This document shows, one piece after another, positions 36,158 to 44,925 of a stretch of DNA of 64,000 bases. Source of the DNA: Klebsiella electrica (GTDB lineage Bacteria > Pseudomonadota > Gammaproteobacteria > Enterobacterales > Enterobacteriaceae); NCBI RefSeq assembly GCF_006711645.1, contig NZ_CP041248.1:186001-250000 (forward strand), read 5' to 3'. Each line of letters begins with the position of its first letter. The first letter of the stretch is position 1. A model generated the notes under the pieces. The model did no database searches. It had not been told where the DNA came from and saw only the letters and a program-made list of their open reading frames with translations. The translations under genes and the position numbers were made by a program.

Positions 36158-36385
36158 ATGATTCATTATTGGGTTAAAGTGAGACCCGGTGAAACAGATA
36201 TCCTCGCACCTCTTCGTCATGGGGTTCTCGCCATAAAATATTTGGATGGAGCGCCATTGCTTTTCCAATGGCCTCCTGAAGAAGGATGGACGTTCGAAAC
36301 CCTGGATAAAGTACAGCCTTGTGGTGTTGAGTTTGGGGCCGATGCATATATTAATGATGTATGGATTGGTACTACAGAATTTTAA
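36158..36385 (+). CDS. Unknown small protein
   Basis: 75 residues with two Trp-rich stretches (FQWPPEEGWTF, NDVWIGTTEF). AAAGGTGACATC precedes the ATG. It lies 10 bases after the previous gene, so is probably co-transcribed. No family recognised. Confidence 0.6.
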   Translation: MIHYWVKVRPGETDILAPLRHGVLAIKYLDGAPLLFQWPPEEGWTFETLDKVQPCGVEFGADAYINDVWIGTTEF

Positions 36386-36418
36386 TCTTTAAAGACTGAA
36401 TGTCTGGAGTCTCATTTA

Positions 36419-36640
36419 ATGGATATCCCATGCATTTTGTTTATATCAAATAGTCGGCATTATGTAATTACTGAAGACTCTGTTATCGCTTCATGGCCAT
36501 CACGTTCTGATAAAGAAAGTGAGATCATTCAGCTTAATGACGGTCGGATTATTACTGCAAACAATGTACGACGATTTAACTTCATCGACATTTCAAAGAT
36601 CGAAAGCCTGACGGCGATTGATGATGGAATTGTCTTTTAA
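36419..36640 (+). CDS. Unknown small protein
   Basis: 73 residues, beta-rich in pattern (CILFISNSRHYVITEDSVIASW, IIQLNDGRIITANNVRRFNFI). CTGGAGTCTCATTTA precedes the ATG. No family recognised. Confidence 0.55.
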   Translation: MDIPCILFISNSRHYVITEDSVIASWPSRSDKESEIIQLNDGRIITANNVRRFNFIDISKIESLTAIDDGIVF

Positions 36641-36667
36641 CTATATAGATTAATAACTGGAGTCTGT

Positions 36668-36928
36668 ATGAGTGGCTGCGCGTTGATAGAGTATAACAAC
36701 CGCACCGCCAGAATACGCGGTGAAGTTGCACAAGGCGATAAGCATTATATTCAGTATGCTCTCGCTCACTGGGCTGTCATTGCAATCAGGATTCGCAATA
36801 CAGACCATCATTTTACCCGATTGCCGGTTGATGAGTGGATTGAAGGAATTGCAAAACAAGTAAATCCTTCTGAGGCTCGTGAGCAGATATTTAATGCTCT
36901 ATTGCGGTGTAAGCCGGGTATCTTCTAA
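36668..36928 (+). CDS. Unknown small protein
   Basis: 86 residues, starting MSGCALIEYNN; despite the Cys it lacks a hydrophobic signal, so it is not a lipoprotein. CTGGAGTCTGT precedes the start, nearly identical to the previous gene's leader. No family recognised. Confidence 0.55.
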   Translation: MSGCALIEYNNRTARIRGEVAQGDKHYIQYALAHWAVIAIRIRNTDHHFTRLPVDEWIEGIAKQVNPSEAREQIFNALLRCKPGIF

Positions 36929-36952
36929 TTCATTTAATTTATCGAGGTATAT

Positions 36953-37342
36953 ATGTTTCATTCTGAAACCGAGGATATCTATGGTTTTGTGTCTGGCGAT
37001 ATGTCATTGCGACCTCATTCAATCGATAGAGATTTGCAGGACTTAAGGTTACTACTCGCCGATATGGATACCATTAATATTCTGAACGAACGAGGGATAG
37101 GAACTCAGAAAACCATCTTTCATGTAACACAAAATGAGTCGAAGGCATTAATGCTGGTTACTCGTTTAACTTACTGCCAAGGTGGTGGACGATTTACTCA
37201 CCCTGAATGTGCTCTTCTTGTTGAACAGATAACTGATCTAGGACGTAAGTTGGGTAATAAACATTTCGATGCGGCGATGAATGAAGCAAAACGCTTTATA
37301 GCGAATGAGGCTGACTTCATGAAAGAACAAACTGTCTGGTAG
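36953..37342 (+). CDS. Unknown small protein
   Basis: 129 residues, helical and acidic, with no membrane segment. The ATG follows the ATCGAGGTATAT leader common to this region. No family recognised. Confidence 0.6.
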   Translation: MFHSETEDIYGFVSGDMSLRPHSIDRDLQDLRLLLADMDTINILNERGIGTQKTIFHVTQNESKALMLVTRLTYCQGGGRFTHPECALLVEQITDLGRKLGNKHFDAAMNEAKRFIANEADFMKEQTVW

Positions 37343-37363
37343 AAAATTTCTAAGGAGTCACTC

Positions 37364-37885
37364 ATGTATACTTCAACTACTGCTAAATCAGATCATATTG
37401 ATAGCTTTAATAACGCACAAAACCGTATGTTGATGAATTACGAACGTGATGAGTTTGAACAAGCTCCCGCTGCCGTACTTTATGATGCTGTCGGTGCTGT
37501 CGTAAACGATGAATCTGATATTGATATAATTTTTCGCCTTATGGATATGGAAGGAGAAATGTTGTTTCTCCGCGCAATGAAAAACCTCGGTTGCCAAGAG
37601 AATGTTTTTTATTACGCATCTGAATCTGGTGCGGTGCTGACTGCTAACGATGCAACGTTGCTTGAATTTGCTTATAACCTGGGCAAACATATCAGCAATG
37701 AGTTCTTTACGCGTTTCTTGCGTAATTCTCAGTTAGCCCGTGAACTCATCGGTAACATCATTCGTATAGGCAACGATGCCCTTAAATTTCCAGATGACGG
37801 CCTGAATACAGTATTTGAATGCTGTGTGATGGAGAATTCATCCTGGAAGAACCAAGGCCATTTTAAAGATAACTTTGGTCTTTAA
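37364..37885 (+). CDS. Unknown small protein
   Basis: 173 residues, soluble and mostly helical, with an acidic central part (DDESDIDIIFRLMDMEGEM in essence). AAGGAGTCACTC precedes the ATG. A terminator 35 bases downstream closes this accessory block before the traF-H-G operon. No family recognised. Confidence 0.6.
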   Translation: MYTSTTAKSDHIDSFNNAQNRMLMNYERDEFEQAPAAVLYDAVGAVVNDESDIDIIFRLMDMEGEMLFLRAMKNLGCQENVFYYASESGAVLTANDATLLEFAYNLGKHISNEFFTRFLRNSQLARELIGNIIRIGNDALKFPDDGLNTVFECCVMENSSWKNQGHFKDNFGL

Positions 37886-37916
37886 AGCATCTAATTCTTT
37901 TAATTAGCTAACACAG

Positions 37917-37948
37917 AAAAACCCAGTCTTCGGACTGGGTTTTTTTGT
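37917..37948 (+). terminator. Rho-independent terminator before the traF operon
   Basis: AACCCAGTC, a TTCG tetraloop, GACTGGGTT and a T-run. Confidence 0.95.
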
Positions 37949-37968
37949 ATTTGCTGATTTCAAATCAT

Positions 37969-38060
37969 GTAAACAAAACGGATGCACATGAAAATTACTT
38001 TTGATTTTTACAGTCAAAACGTTGCCATTTTTGAACTTGTTATTTTAACCCATATGGCAA
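37969..38060 (+). promoter_or_regulatory. Control region of the traF-traH-traG operon
   Basis: GTAAACAAAACGG (37969-37981) is tightly flanked by CATGT/ACATG. Next comes AAAACGTTGCCATTTT (38016-38031), the same core as before traI and the parM operon. TTGCCAT (38022-38028) pairs with ATGGCAA (38054-38060). The region follows a strong terminator and precedes three tra genes, so it must contain their promoter. No convincing sigma70 -35/-10 pair is seen, consistent with activator dependence. Confidence 0.5.
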
Positions 38061-38101
38061 ACTAATCGTAATGCCGTCCGTATTTCTGATAAGGGAGTTT
38101 T

Positions 38102-38440
38102 ATGAAGACACTTAAATGTTCTCATAACAGGGCAATGCTTATGCCAGCACACAAAATCCCTGCGGTATTAGTTAACGACGACCCTAAGAACATAGTTACT
38201 GATGAGCTGTTGCGTAAATATGGAACACGCATGACTCTCGATGAGGCTTGCTCCGAAATTGGTGTTAAGTCGGATAGTGTAGCCAAACGTATAGGACAGG
38301 TCAGATATAGGCATTATGCATTAACTCGCCAACTTGAAAGTGCAAGGGTCTTTAGTGGAAAAAATAGCTTTTTCTGGACGGAGTCTATCGCAAGAATAAT
38401 TTCCGAGGGTAATTCCGATGAAATATCAATTTTTAACTAA
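38102..38440 (+). CDS. Small unknown protein, possible helix-turn-helix
   Basis: 112 residues, basic N-terminus, with MTLDEACSEIGVKSDSVAKRIGQVRYR resembling a short helix-turn-helix. AAGGGAGTTTT precedes the ATG. It overlaps the traF start by 23 bases and so is the first gene of the traF-H-G operon. A DNA-binding role is a guess. Confidence 0.6.
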   Translation: MKTLKCSHNRAMLMPAHKIPAVLVNDDPKNIVTDELLRKYGTRMTLDEACSEIGVKSDSVAKRIGQVRYRHYALTRQLESARVFSGKNSFFWTESIARIISEGNSDEISIFN

Positions 38441-39518
38441 AATCATTATTCCCCTGCTAGTGGGATTTGCTTTTTCTACCTCAGTTCTTGCGGATGAGGG
38501 TAACACCCCAACGTCTCAATCCCCTCAGACCACCAGTGACGACCTCGCTGGTGGTCAGGCATTTCTGAATGGAAAAGAGGAAGGTTGGTTCTGGCGTAAA
38601 TCGCCACCTGAGCCAGTGAAGAAAAAGCCAGTGAAGTTACCTCCTCCGCCGACTTTACCGCCTCAAGAAACGCCTAAACAGGTTGCTCAAACACCTATGG
38701 AGTCGACTCCAGAACCTGCCGCAACTGAAAAGCCCGGCCCGGCTCCGTTCACCGTAGCCTGGTTTAATGAAAACATTCAGAAACTACGCAACCAGGCCAT
38801 CGACAATCCTACCCAAGAAAACGTTAGGGCATATTTTCTGGCCCAACGCATTATGCTGGATAAAGCCAGCCGCTTTACTGATATGGCTAGGTTGGTTACT
38901 TCTACCGACCCCCTCATAGATGAGAATAGCCGCCGCTCAACCTCAACATTTGGGGCAATGGATCAATCGAATGAAGCTGAAAACAATTCGAGAACGGTCA
39001 TAAAAGACGTAGCGACAAAAGCAGGATTGTTTTTCTTCTTCCGTGGGGAAAACTGCTCCATATGCGTAAAGCAAGCTTCTGTTATGAATACGTTTAGTTT
39101 CATGACAGACATGAAGGTCATCCCAATTTCACTTGATGGTAAACCTCTTCCAGGGAATATTTACCCGGACTGGAGGCCTGATTCTGGCCAGGCATCAAAG
39201 CTCCAAATATCAAACGCACCTGCGATAGCTCTGGCAATCCCGCCATCTACAACACGCATTGTCTCATTTGGGCCTATCAGTGCAGACCAGTTAATTTCAA
39301 GAACAGTCCTTATTGCCCACGATGCAGGGATCATTTCTGACCAGCAATATAAGAGCACCTTGCCATATAACGATACCGGCTATATCGACTCAAACATTCT
39401 GAATGACATGCCTAAAGACCTAACTCAACAACCTGATGAGTTTATCAAATATATACAAGCTAAAGCTGGCTACGGTTCGACACCTAACCCAAATGCTAAT
39501 AACCCGGGGGAAAAATGA
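38418..39518 (+). CDS. traF: TraF pilus assembly protein
   Basis: 366 residues. The signal peptide is cleaved near VLADEG. A Pro-rich segment (about 65-110) leads to a C-terminal thioredoxin fold in which FFFRGENCSICVKQ holds a CSIC motif. F TraF has the fold but lacks the Cys pair; retention here suggests a redox-active version. It is periplasmic and needed for pilus assembly. It overlaps traH by 4 bases. Confidence 0.88.
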   Translation: MKYQFLTKIIIPLLVGFAFSTSVLADEGNTPTSQSPQTTSDDLAGGQAFLNGKEEGWFWRKSPPEPVKKKPVKLPPPPTLPPQETPKQVAQTPMESTPEPAATEKPGPAPFTVAWFNENIQKLRNQAIDNPTQENVRAYFLAQRIMLDKASRFTDMARLVTSTDPLIDENSRRSTSTFGAMDQSNEAENNSRTVIKDVATKAGLFFFFRGENCSICVKQASVMNTFSFMTDMKVIPISLDGKPLPGNIYPDWRPDSGQASKLQISNAPAIALAIPPSTTRIVSFGPISADQLISRTVLIAHDAGIISDQQYKSTLPYNDTGYIDSNILNDMPKDLTQQPDEFIKYIQAKAGYGSTPNPNANNPGEK

Positions 39519-40957
39519 AGATTTCGCGCAACTATAATATAAAGAATGTATTCCGTAGAAACATTCTTGCAATTTCTATCTGCCTCTCCGGGTTGACAGC
39601 TTTTCAATGCGAGGCCACCAGCATTAGTACTCAGCTAGACAGTATGTTCGGCTCTATGTCGAATGTTACAGCTCCCGGTGATTATCAGAGCGTTACACGT
39701 GATGGATATACCGGTGGCGGATTTGTTCTACGTAATAAGCTCCGTACATTGACACCTATTAGTATTAGTCTCCCTTCTGCGTCGGGAGGATGTGGAGGGA
39801 TAGACCTTTTCGGCGGGTCATTCTCGTTCATCAACGCTGATCAGTTCGTCCAGATGCTACGTAATATTGCTTCTAATGCTGCCGGTCTAGCTTTCCAGTT
39901 GGCCCTGAACGCTATGGATGCCGTTCTGGATAATGCTATTTCGAAAATGCAGGCAATCATCCAGCAGATGAACGATCTGACCGCAAATTCGTGTCAGTTA
40001 GCGAAGGGGTTGTTAGTCGACACTGCCTCTGCATTTGGTGACAGTGCAAAGGCTGCTGTATCTTCTCAGCTGTCCTCTGATGGCCTCTCAGACCAATTTA
40101 AAGCCATGTGGGGCAATATGGGTGGTGGTAAAGCACCCGACGTACAAAAACAAGAGGCAGGGAAAAGAAAGGCATGTGACGATTACGGTAACATTGTGTG
40201 GTGTTTGCTCCAGAATGGTAGCTTTAGTAATCAATTCATCGGCTCCGAAGATGAGCAAAAAGAACTTATTATGTCTATGACCGGCACCATCATCGTCGGT
40301 AGCCAGTTGGGTACAGATAAAGATGGGTCAGCTAAAAAGAGTGTGGTTAGGATTGCTCCACTCGCAACTTCAAATGTCCTGGATTCTTTTATAAATGGTG
40401 ATGATAGTTTCGATTTCTGGTCTTGTTCAGGTCAGACTAGTACTTGTGAGAATCCCAAAAAACAGACCAAAATAATTAAAGGTCTCGCTGCCAATATCAC
40501 ACTCTTCTTTATCGATAACGGATATTTGAGCTCGGCCAGAACTGGTTCAAACCCTGGGGATGCTAAATTACGGCAAGCAAACTACTACAACGTAGCTGGT
40601 GCTACCAGTAAAGCGACTCAAATTGCACGTCATGATTTAGCCGCATCTTATTCCTATATACGTGAACTATCTCCTGTCATAGCCTATTCAGCTGCTTATA
40701 ACTACCTCAGCGAAATGCTTACGGCTGCTGCGACCGGCGCACGGCTCCAGCAGGAAAATGATAAATCGGCGTCAGTTTATTATAAGGATGCTGGAGAGCT
40801 AATCGAAAAGGCAAGGCAAAATCTGTATGTCTCCTATAACGCCATGATATCCCGTTATGGTGGCGAGGCCCGTATACCTGAATCATTCAGCAACTATATG
40901 ACAACGCTTCCGCAGGTTCATTATGAATCTGAAGGTTCTCTTGATGGCTCGCTCTAA
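39515..40957 (+). CDS. traH: TraH pilus assembly protein
   Basis: 480 residues with a signal peptide ending near QCEATS. Typical TraH segments are present: YQSVTRDGYTGGGFVLRNKL, SGGCGGIDLFGGSFSFINADQF and NSCQLAKGL. The C-terminal half has heptad-like stretches. Acts in the periplasm with TraF and TraG. Coupled to traF by the ATGA overlap. Confidence 0.93.
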   Translation: MKISRNYNIKNVFRRNILAISICLSGLTAFQCEATSISTQLDSMFGSMSNVTAPGDYQSVTRDGYTGGGFVLRNKLRTLTPISISLPSASGGCGGIDLFGGSFSFINADQFVQMLRNIASNAAGLAFQLALNAMDAVLDNAISKMQAIIQQMNDLTANSCQLAKGLLVDTASAFGDSAKAAVSSQLSSDGLSDQFKAMWGNMGGGKAPDVQKQEAGKRKACDDYGNIVWCLLQNGSFSNQFIGSEDEQKELIMSMTGTIIVGSQLGTDKDGSAKKSVVRIAPLATSNVLDSFINGDDSFDFWSCSGQTSTCENPKKQTKIIKGLAANITLFFIDNGYLSSARTGSNPGDAKLRQANYYNVAGATSKATQIARHDLAASYSYIRELSPVIAYSAAYNYLSEMLTAAATGARLQQENDKSASVYYKDAGELIEKARQNLYVSYNAMISRYGGEARIPESFSNYMTTLPQVHYESEGSLDGSL

Positions 40958-40971
40958 CAAGGTAACTTAAT

Positions 40972-43900
40972 ATGAGTGAATGGAACGTATATACTGTTGG
41001 CAACATTGAATTTATTTATAATATATTCAATTCCGTTGCCATGTTATTGAATGATGGCACTTACGGATCCTTGTTTAGGATTTCAGCACTCATTGGTGTA
41101 ATTTGTGTCGTGCTTGCTGCTGCTATATCAGCCGGGAAATCATTATCCCTTTCTCATATGTGTGTGGCCGTCGTGATGTATTACCTGTTTTTCAGTGTAT
41201 CGATGCGCACCAACATTGAAGATGTTACAACGGGTAAGTTTCGTGCTGTTGATAATGTACCAGCGGGATTAGCCGTTGCCGCATCTGTACTGTCTACTGT
41301 TGGGTATGCAACTACCGAGAAGATGGAGCAGGCATTTTCTGTCCCAAGCATGACTGAGTATGGGTCTCTGGATCCCCTTTTCACTCTGGCCACTTTATAC
41401 GACACATTGAAAACGCCAATGCGCTGGACGGGTCAAACTGGTGCTTACGGTGATCTGGACGCAAGCGTTTCAAACTATGTGAAGAACTGCGTAGGCAACG
41501 ATATTATTCGTGGGTCTAAAACCTTTGCTTCAATGTATCGCTCTAATCAAGGTGTATCAGGGCTAGCCTCGAACGATTCCTTCCAGCGGGTTGTTATTTA
41601 CGACAATGTACGTAGCGGCTGGTCTACCAGTACTGAAGAATCTTCAAATGGGGGCTCACTTTATACCTGTTCTGACGCGTACACGAAACTTAAAGGACTC
41701 GCTACCCAGAACGCTTCTAGCCTGGACTCAGCTTTTGCCAGCTCTTATACCGCATCCGGGCGCACTTGCGGTGGTGCGCCATGCTCAGGTTCAGGAAAAG
41801 CCCAGGAAGTACTGAATTTCTTCAACATAAGTGGCACTGATATTCGTGATTTCCAATTGATGTTGGTCATGTACCCTCATTTCAGGGAACTGCCAATGTA
41901 CGGACTCGAAAGCTCATTTCGTGGTACTGCTGCTGTAACTCGCGCCCAAACCATGACTCAACAGGCATTCCAATGGTCTTCTTCTGGTTCATCATTCTTG
42001 AGCTGGATGGGTTCATTTATGCCGATTTTCCAGGGAATAATATACGCACTCGCACCATTTATGGCCTTCCTTTTCGGTCTGGGTATTATGGGTTTGCGAC
42101 TGGTGATGAAGTACTTCCTCGTTATCATCTGGACATGGACTTGGCTTCCCCTCGCAGCGGTCGTCAACATGTATGTGTTAAACAGTATCCGTGATACGTC
42201 AAGCCAAATTCTTGTCAGTTCGGGTTCTGGCGGACTTAGCTTTGCTCAGCTTTATCAGCTCCTGTTTGAGACTCAAAAAAGTATAGGTCTTGCTGGTAAT
42301 TTATACGCGATGATCCCGGCCCTGGGTGGATTCATTGTCTGGGGCAGTTCTGTTGCCTTTAACTCTCTTGCAAGCTCAGCAGCAGCACCTTCAGCTGCCG
42401 ATACTAAAACTCTCGCACCTGATGTCACCAACGCTCCTGCGATAAACAGTCGTGGTTCCGATGTTGAATTTAACCCAACACAAGGAACTATCATGGGTGG
42501 GTCTTCTGGCACTCTCCCTGCCATTGACATGAAAAAGGTCGCTACTCACAACCTGTCCAGCGCTAAGCAAGAACTAGATTCAGCATCCAGTTCCTTGACT
42601 GCCCAATCTGGAGCAATGATTAGCCAGGTGGCCAGTAACATGAATTCTGGTGGACATTCGCAAGTTTATAGTGACGCTTCCAATGCAGCATTTGCCAGCC
42701 TGAGCAGCTCAGATCGTGCCCTTGTCAGTTCTGTGGCTAAAGAACAAGGTATTTCTGATATGCAGGCGCTTGTCTCTATCGCCAAAGGTGATGTGAGTGT
42801 CGGTGGCGGTGCGGGAAGTTCAAGTGCTGGTGTTGGTGTTAAAGGTGGAATGTCACGTTCAGAGGCAGAAAGCAGTGGCCTGAGTAATGACAACAGTGCT
42901 AAGTACGGTTCTACAGACAGCGCCTCGTCGCACAAAATAGACAGTGCGACCCAGTCACGCATCGTCAATACCGCAGCAAGTGCGATGTACCAGTCCTTAT
43001 CGCAAGAAGGTGAGAGTTCTCAATCGACTCGTTCTTTTGCTGAGGCAAATCAAAGAATGCAGTCCGCACAAAAGAACTTCCAGGAAGCAAACTCCTTCGT
43101 TTCAAGTACCTCAATGGGCCAGACAATGAATGCTGCGCAACTTGCTACAGCCATTGGTCGTAATCATGATGCACAAGCAACATTGACTCAAACCCTCGCG
43201 GCGCACCCGGAACTGTCCAGCAAAATCGCCGGTGATGCAGCGAGCCTGACCTCTTTAGGTATGACTCACGAAGACGCGCATACCTTTGCTCAATTCAAAG
43301 CAGCCAGTGAACTTGGTGTTGCCGGTGCAGTAGCTGCCAAAGCCGGGTTCATTAACGCTGATTCCAGCCCAGTACTGACGACAACTGCATCTGAGCAATA
43401 CCGTGGCGTGAGTGGTGGAGCTGAAAGCGCTGGTGGCCGCGCAGTTGCTGGTGCAGCGGACGTTGGCAACTCCGTTAATGCAGTAACAGGCCGATCTTAC
43501 GGAGCGCTTGGTGAAGCACATGCGTCATCGTCTGATGGTTATGGGCAAGGCCAGGTTAATACTGTCGGGGGACAGAATAGCGGTGCAGTTGAGCAAATTC
43601 ACAAGGGAAATGAGGGTGAAGTCATGACGAAAGCGGGTAACACCGCCGCAAATGATTTCGAAAACAACCACTATAATCTTGGCGGTATTACTGGCGATTT
43701 TAATAAACTCGTTTCTCATGTCAGTAATGCGTTCAAAGAAAGCCCGGTATATGAACAGGTACATGATCAGGCCAGAACCATCGCTGGGGAAATTCCGCTT
43801 GGTGGAGATGCAAACCGCGAAGCGGCGCGAGATTCTATTGTGAACTACTACGCCATGACTAAAGCTGGAGCGTCTGAGCAACAACTTTCCCAGGCCCGCA

Positions 43901-44490
43901 GTGACATGATGGCACGTATTCAACTCGCGACGGGTGGTGAAAATGACAATGGAACGGTTATGGGCGGAAATACTGCTCTTGCCCGTGGTATTGCAGCCCG
44001 TATTGATAATGCCGGTTTAGACCGTTCAGCCAATGATGGCTCCATTATTCAACAGGCTACTACTGCACTGAATACCGATCGCCAAACCCACGAATACAAC
44101 ACCGGTGGCATGGCCAACAACCTTGGAGGGATGCATCAGGCATCAAATGGAGGTTCTGCTGTGGGTGATGGCGTCCCTTACGCGATGGGAACCCACAACC
44201 AGGGATACGGCGAGGCTGAGACAATGACCGTTAATGCCCAAGGTGCTGAAGGTCATAATGGTTTAAACCAGAACTCAAACTATGGTGGGTCTGAGACAAC
44301 AAACATTAATACCCAAGGCGCTGGTGGTCATAGTGATTCAAATAACGGAGGTACAATGTTCAGTGATCCGCCACCTGCACGTGCAACCCAGTCGCATCAG
44401 GAGTATGTACCTGTGCATCCACGTAATAAAGAGAACAATGGAGGTCATAGTGGTGGAAATGACGACATGATAATTTCATCGAGTAAGTGA
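40972..44490 (+). CDS. traG: TraG mating-pair stabilisation / pilus assembly protein
   Basis: 1172 residues. The N-terminal third has several transmembrane helices (about 45-65, 340-380, 385-410, 440-470), as in F TraG. The last 700 residues are a long, Ser/Ala/Gln-rich, coiled and low-complexity periplasmic region ending in His/Asn/Gly-rich repeats (for example NAQGAEGHNG and NTQGAGGHSD). In F, TraG joins pilus assembly and stabilises mating contacts; its C-terminal part can interact with entry-exclusion protein. It is the last gene of the operon. Confidence 0.93.
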   Translation: MSEWNVYTVGNIEFIYNIFNSVAMLLNDGTYGSLFRISALIGVICVVLAAAISAGKSLSLSHMCVAVVMYYLFFSVSMRTNIEDVTTGKFRAVDNVPAGLAVAASVLSTVGYATTEKMEQAFSVPSMTEYGSLDPLFTLATLYDTLKTPMRWTGQTGAYGDLDASVSNYVKNCVGNDIIRGSKTFASMYRSNQGVSGLASNDSFQRVVIYDNVRSGWSTSTEESSNGGSLYTCSDAYTKLKGLATQNASSLDSAFASSYTASGRTCGGAPCSGSGKAQEVLNFFNISGTDIRDFQLMLVMYPHFRELPMYGLESSFRGTAAVTRAQTMTQQAFQWSSSGSSFLSWMGSFMPIFQGIIYALAPFMAFLFGLGIMGLRLVMKYFLVIIWTWTWLPLAAVVNMYVLNSIRDTSSQILVSSGSGGLSFAQLYQLLFETQKSIGLAGNLYAMIPALGGFIVWGSSVAFNSLASSAAAPSAADTKTLAPDVTNAPAINSRGSDVEFNPTQGTIMGGSSGTLPAIDMKKVATHNLSSAKQELDSASSSLTAQSGAMISQVASNMNSGGHSQVYSDASNAAFASLSSSDRALVSSVAKEQGISDMQALVSIAKGDVSVGGGAGSSSAGVGVKGGMSRSEAESSGLSNDNSAKYGSTDSASSHKIDSATQSRIVNTAASAMYQSLSQEGESSQSTRSFAEANQRMQSAQKNFQEANSFVSSTSMGQTMNAAQLATAIGRNHDAQATLTQTLAAHPELSSKIAGDAASLTSLGMTHEDAHTFAQFKAASELGVAGAVAAKAGFINADSSPVLTTTASEQYRGVSGGAESAGGRAVAGAADVGNSVNAVTGRSYGALGEAHASSSDGYGQGQVNTVGGQNSGAVEQIHKGNEGEVMTKAGNTAANDFENNHYNLGGITGDFNKLVSHVSNAFKESPVYEQVHDQARTIAGEIPLGGDANREAARDSIVNYYAMTKAGASEQQLSQARSDMMARIQLATGGENDNGTVMGGNTALARGIAARIDNAGLDRSANDGSIIQQATTALNTDRQTHEYNTGGMANNLGGMHQASNGGSAVGDGVPYAMGTHNQGYGEAETMTVNAQGAEGHNGLNQNSNYGGSETTNINTQGAGGHSDSNNGGTMFSDPPPARATQSHQEYVPVHPRNKENNGGHSGGNDDMIISSSK

Positions 44491-44498
44491 TTCGCAAT

Positions 44499-44526
44499 AA
44501 AGCCCTGCAATCTTGCAGGGCTCTTA
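44499..44526 (+). terminator. Rho-independent terminator after traG
   Basis: AGCCCTGCA and TGCAGGGCT stem, followed by a short T-poor tail (CTTATG). It overlaps the 3' end of a small minus-strand gene. Confidence 0.7.
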
Positions 44527-44721
44527 TGTGGTCACGAACATGTATACGACAGGAAGGCTCAGTAAAGAATAGAGCAGAATATAAAACTCCCACATACGCT
44601 CACATTTGCTCTTGAACGTTCTGCCATTTTTTCCACGTCCCCTCTTACCATTTCCACCACCATAATCTGAATCGCTTGGCCCCGATAATGGGATAAGGCC
44701 AGTAATACCAAACATGTCCAT
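44524..44721 (-). CDS. Small membrane protein opposite traG/traN
   Basis: 65 residues. A Gly/Lys/Arg-rich basic middle (GGGNGKRGRGKNGR) precedes a C-terminal hydrophobic helix (WEFYILLYSLLSLPVVYMFV). A textbook GGAGGT lies 5 bases before the ATG. It sits convergent to traG and divergent from traN, a place where entry-exclusion or regulatory genes could lie. No family recognised. The strong ribosome site favours it over an overlapping frame in the same stretch. Confidence 0.55.
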   Translation of the reverse strand: MDMFGITGLIPLSGPSDSDYGGGNGKRGRGKNGRTFKSKCERMWEFYILLYSLLSLPVVYMFVTT

Positions 44722-44925
44722 AAGTACCTCCAGTCGGTAATATTCAAGACGCTGAAAACACCCTCGTTTTGCCGTCCTTCTTTATTGTCTGAAACCAGTC
44801 TGTTTAATACGCTGCCTGCTTAATCCTTCATTTTAGTAGCTTCGCATAGAAATGCTGGCTGACGAAATTTAGTTACCGAGATCTCTGATTTCATAATCAG
44901 TAACCACGACAAAGGTGATCATAGA

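Noticed and set aside
44559..44747. Alternative minus-strand frame overlapping the 65-residue gene
   Set aside because: It lacks a good ribosome site, while the overlapping frame starting at 44721 has GGAGGT at ideal spacing.
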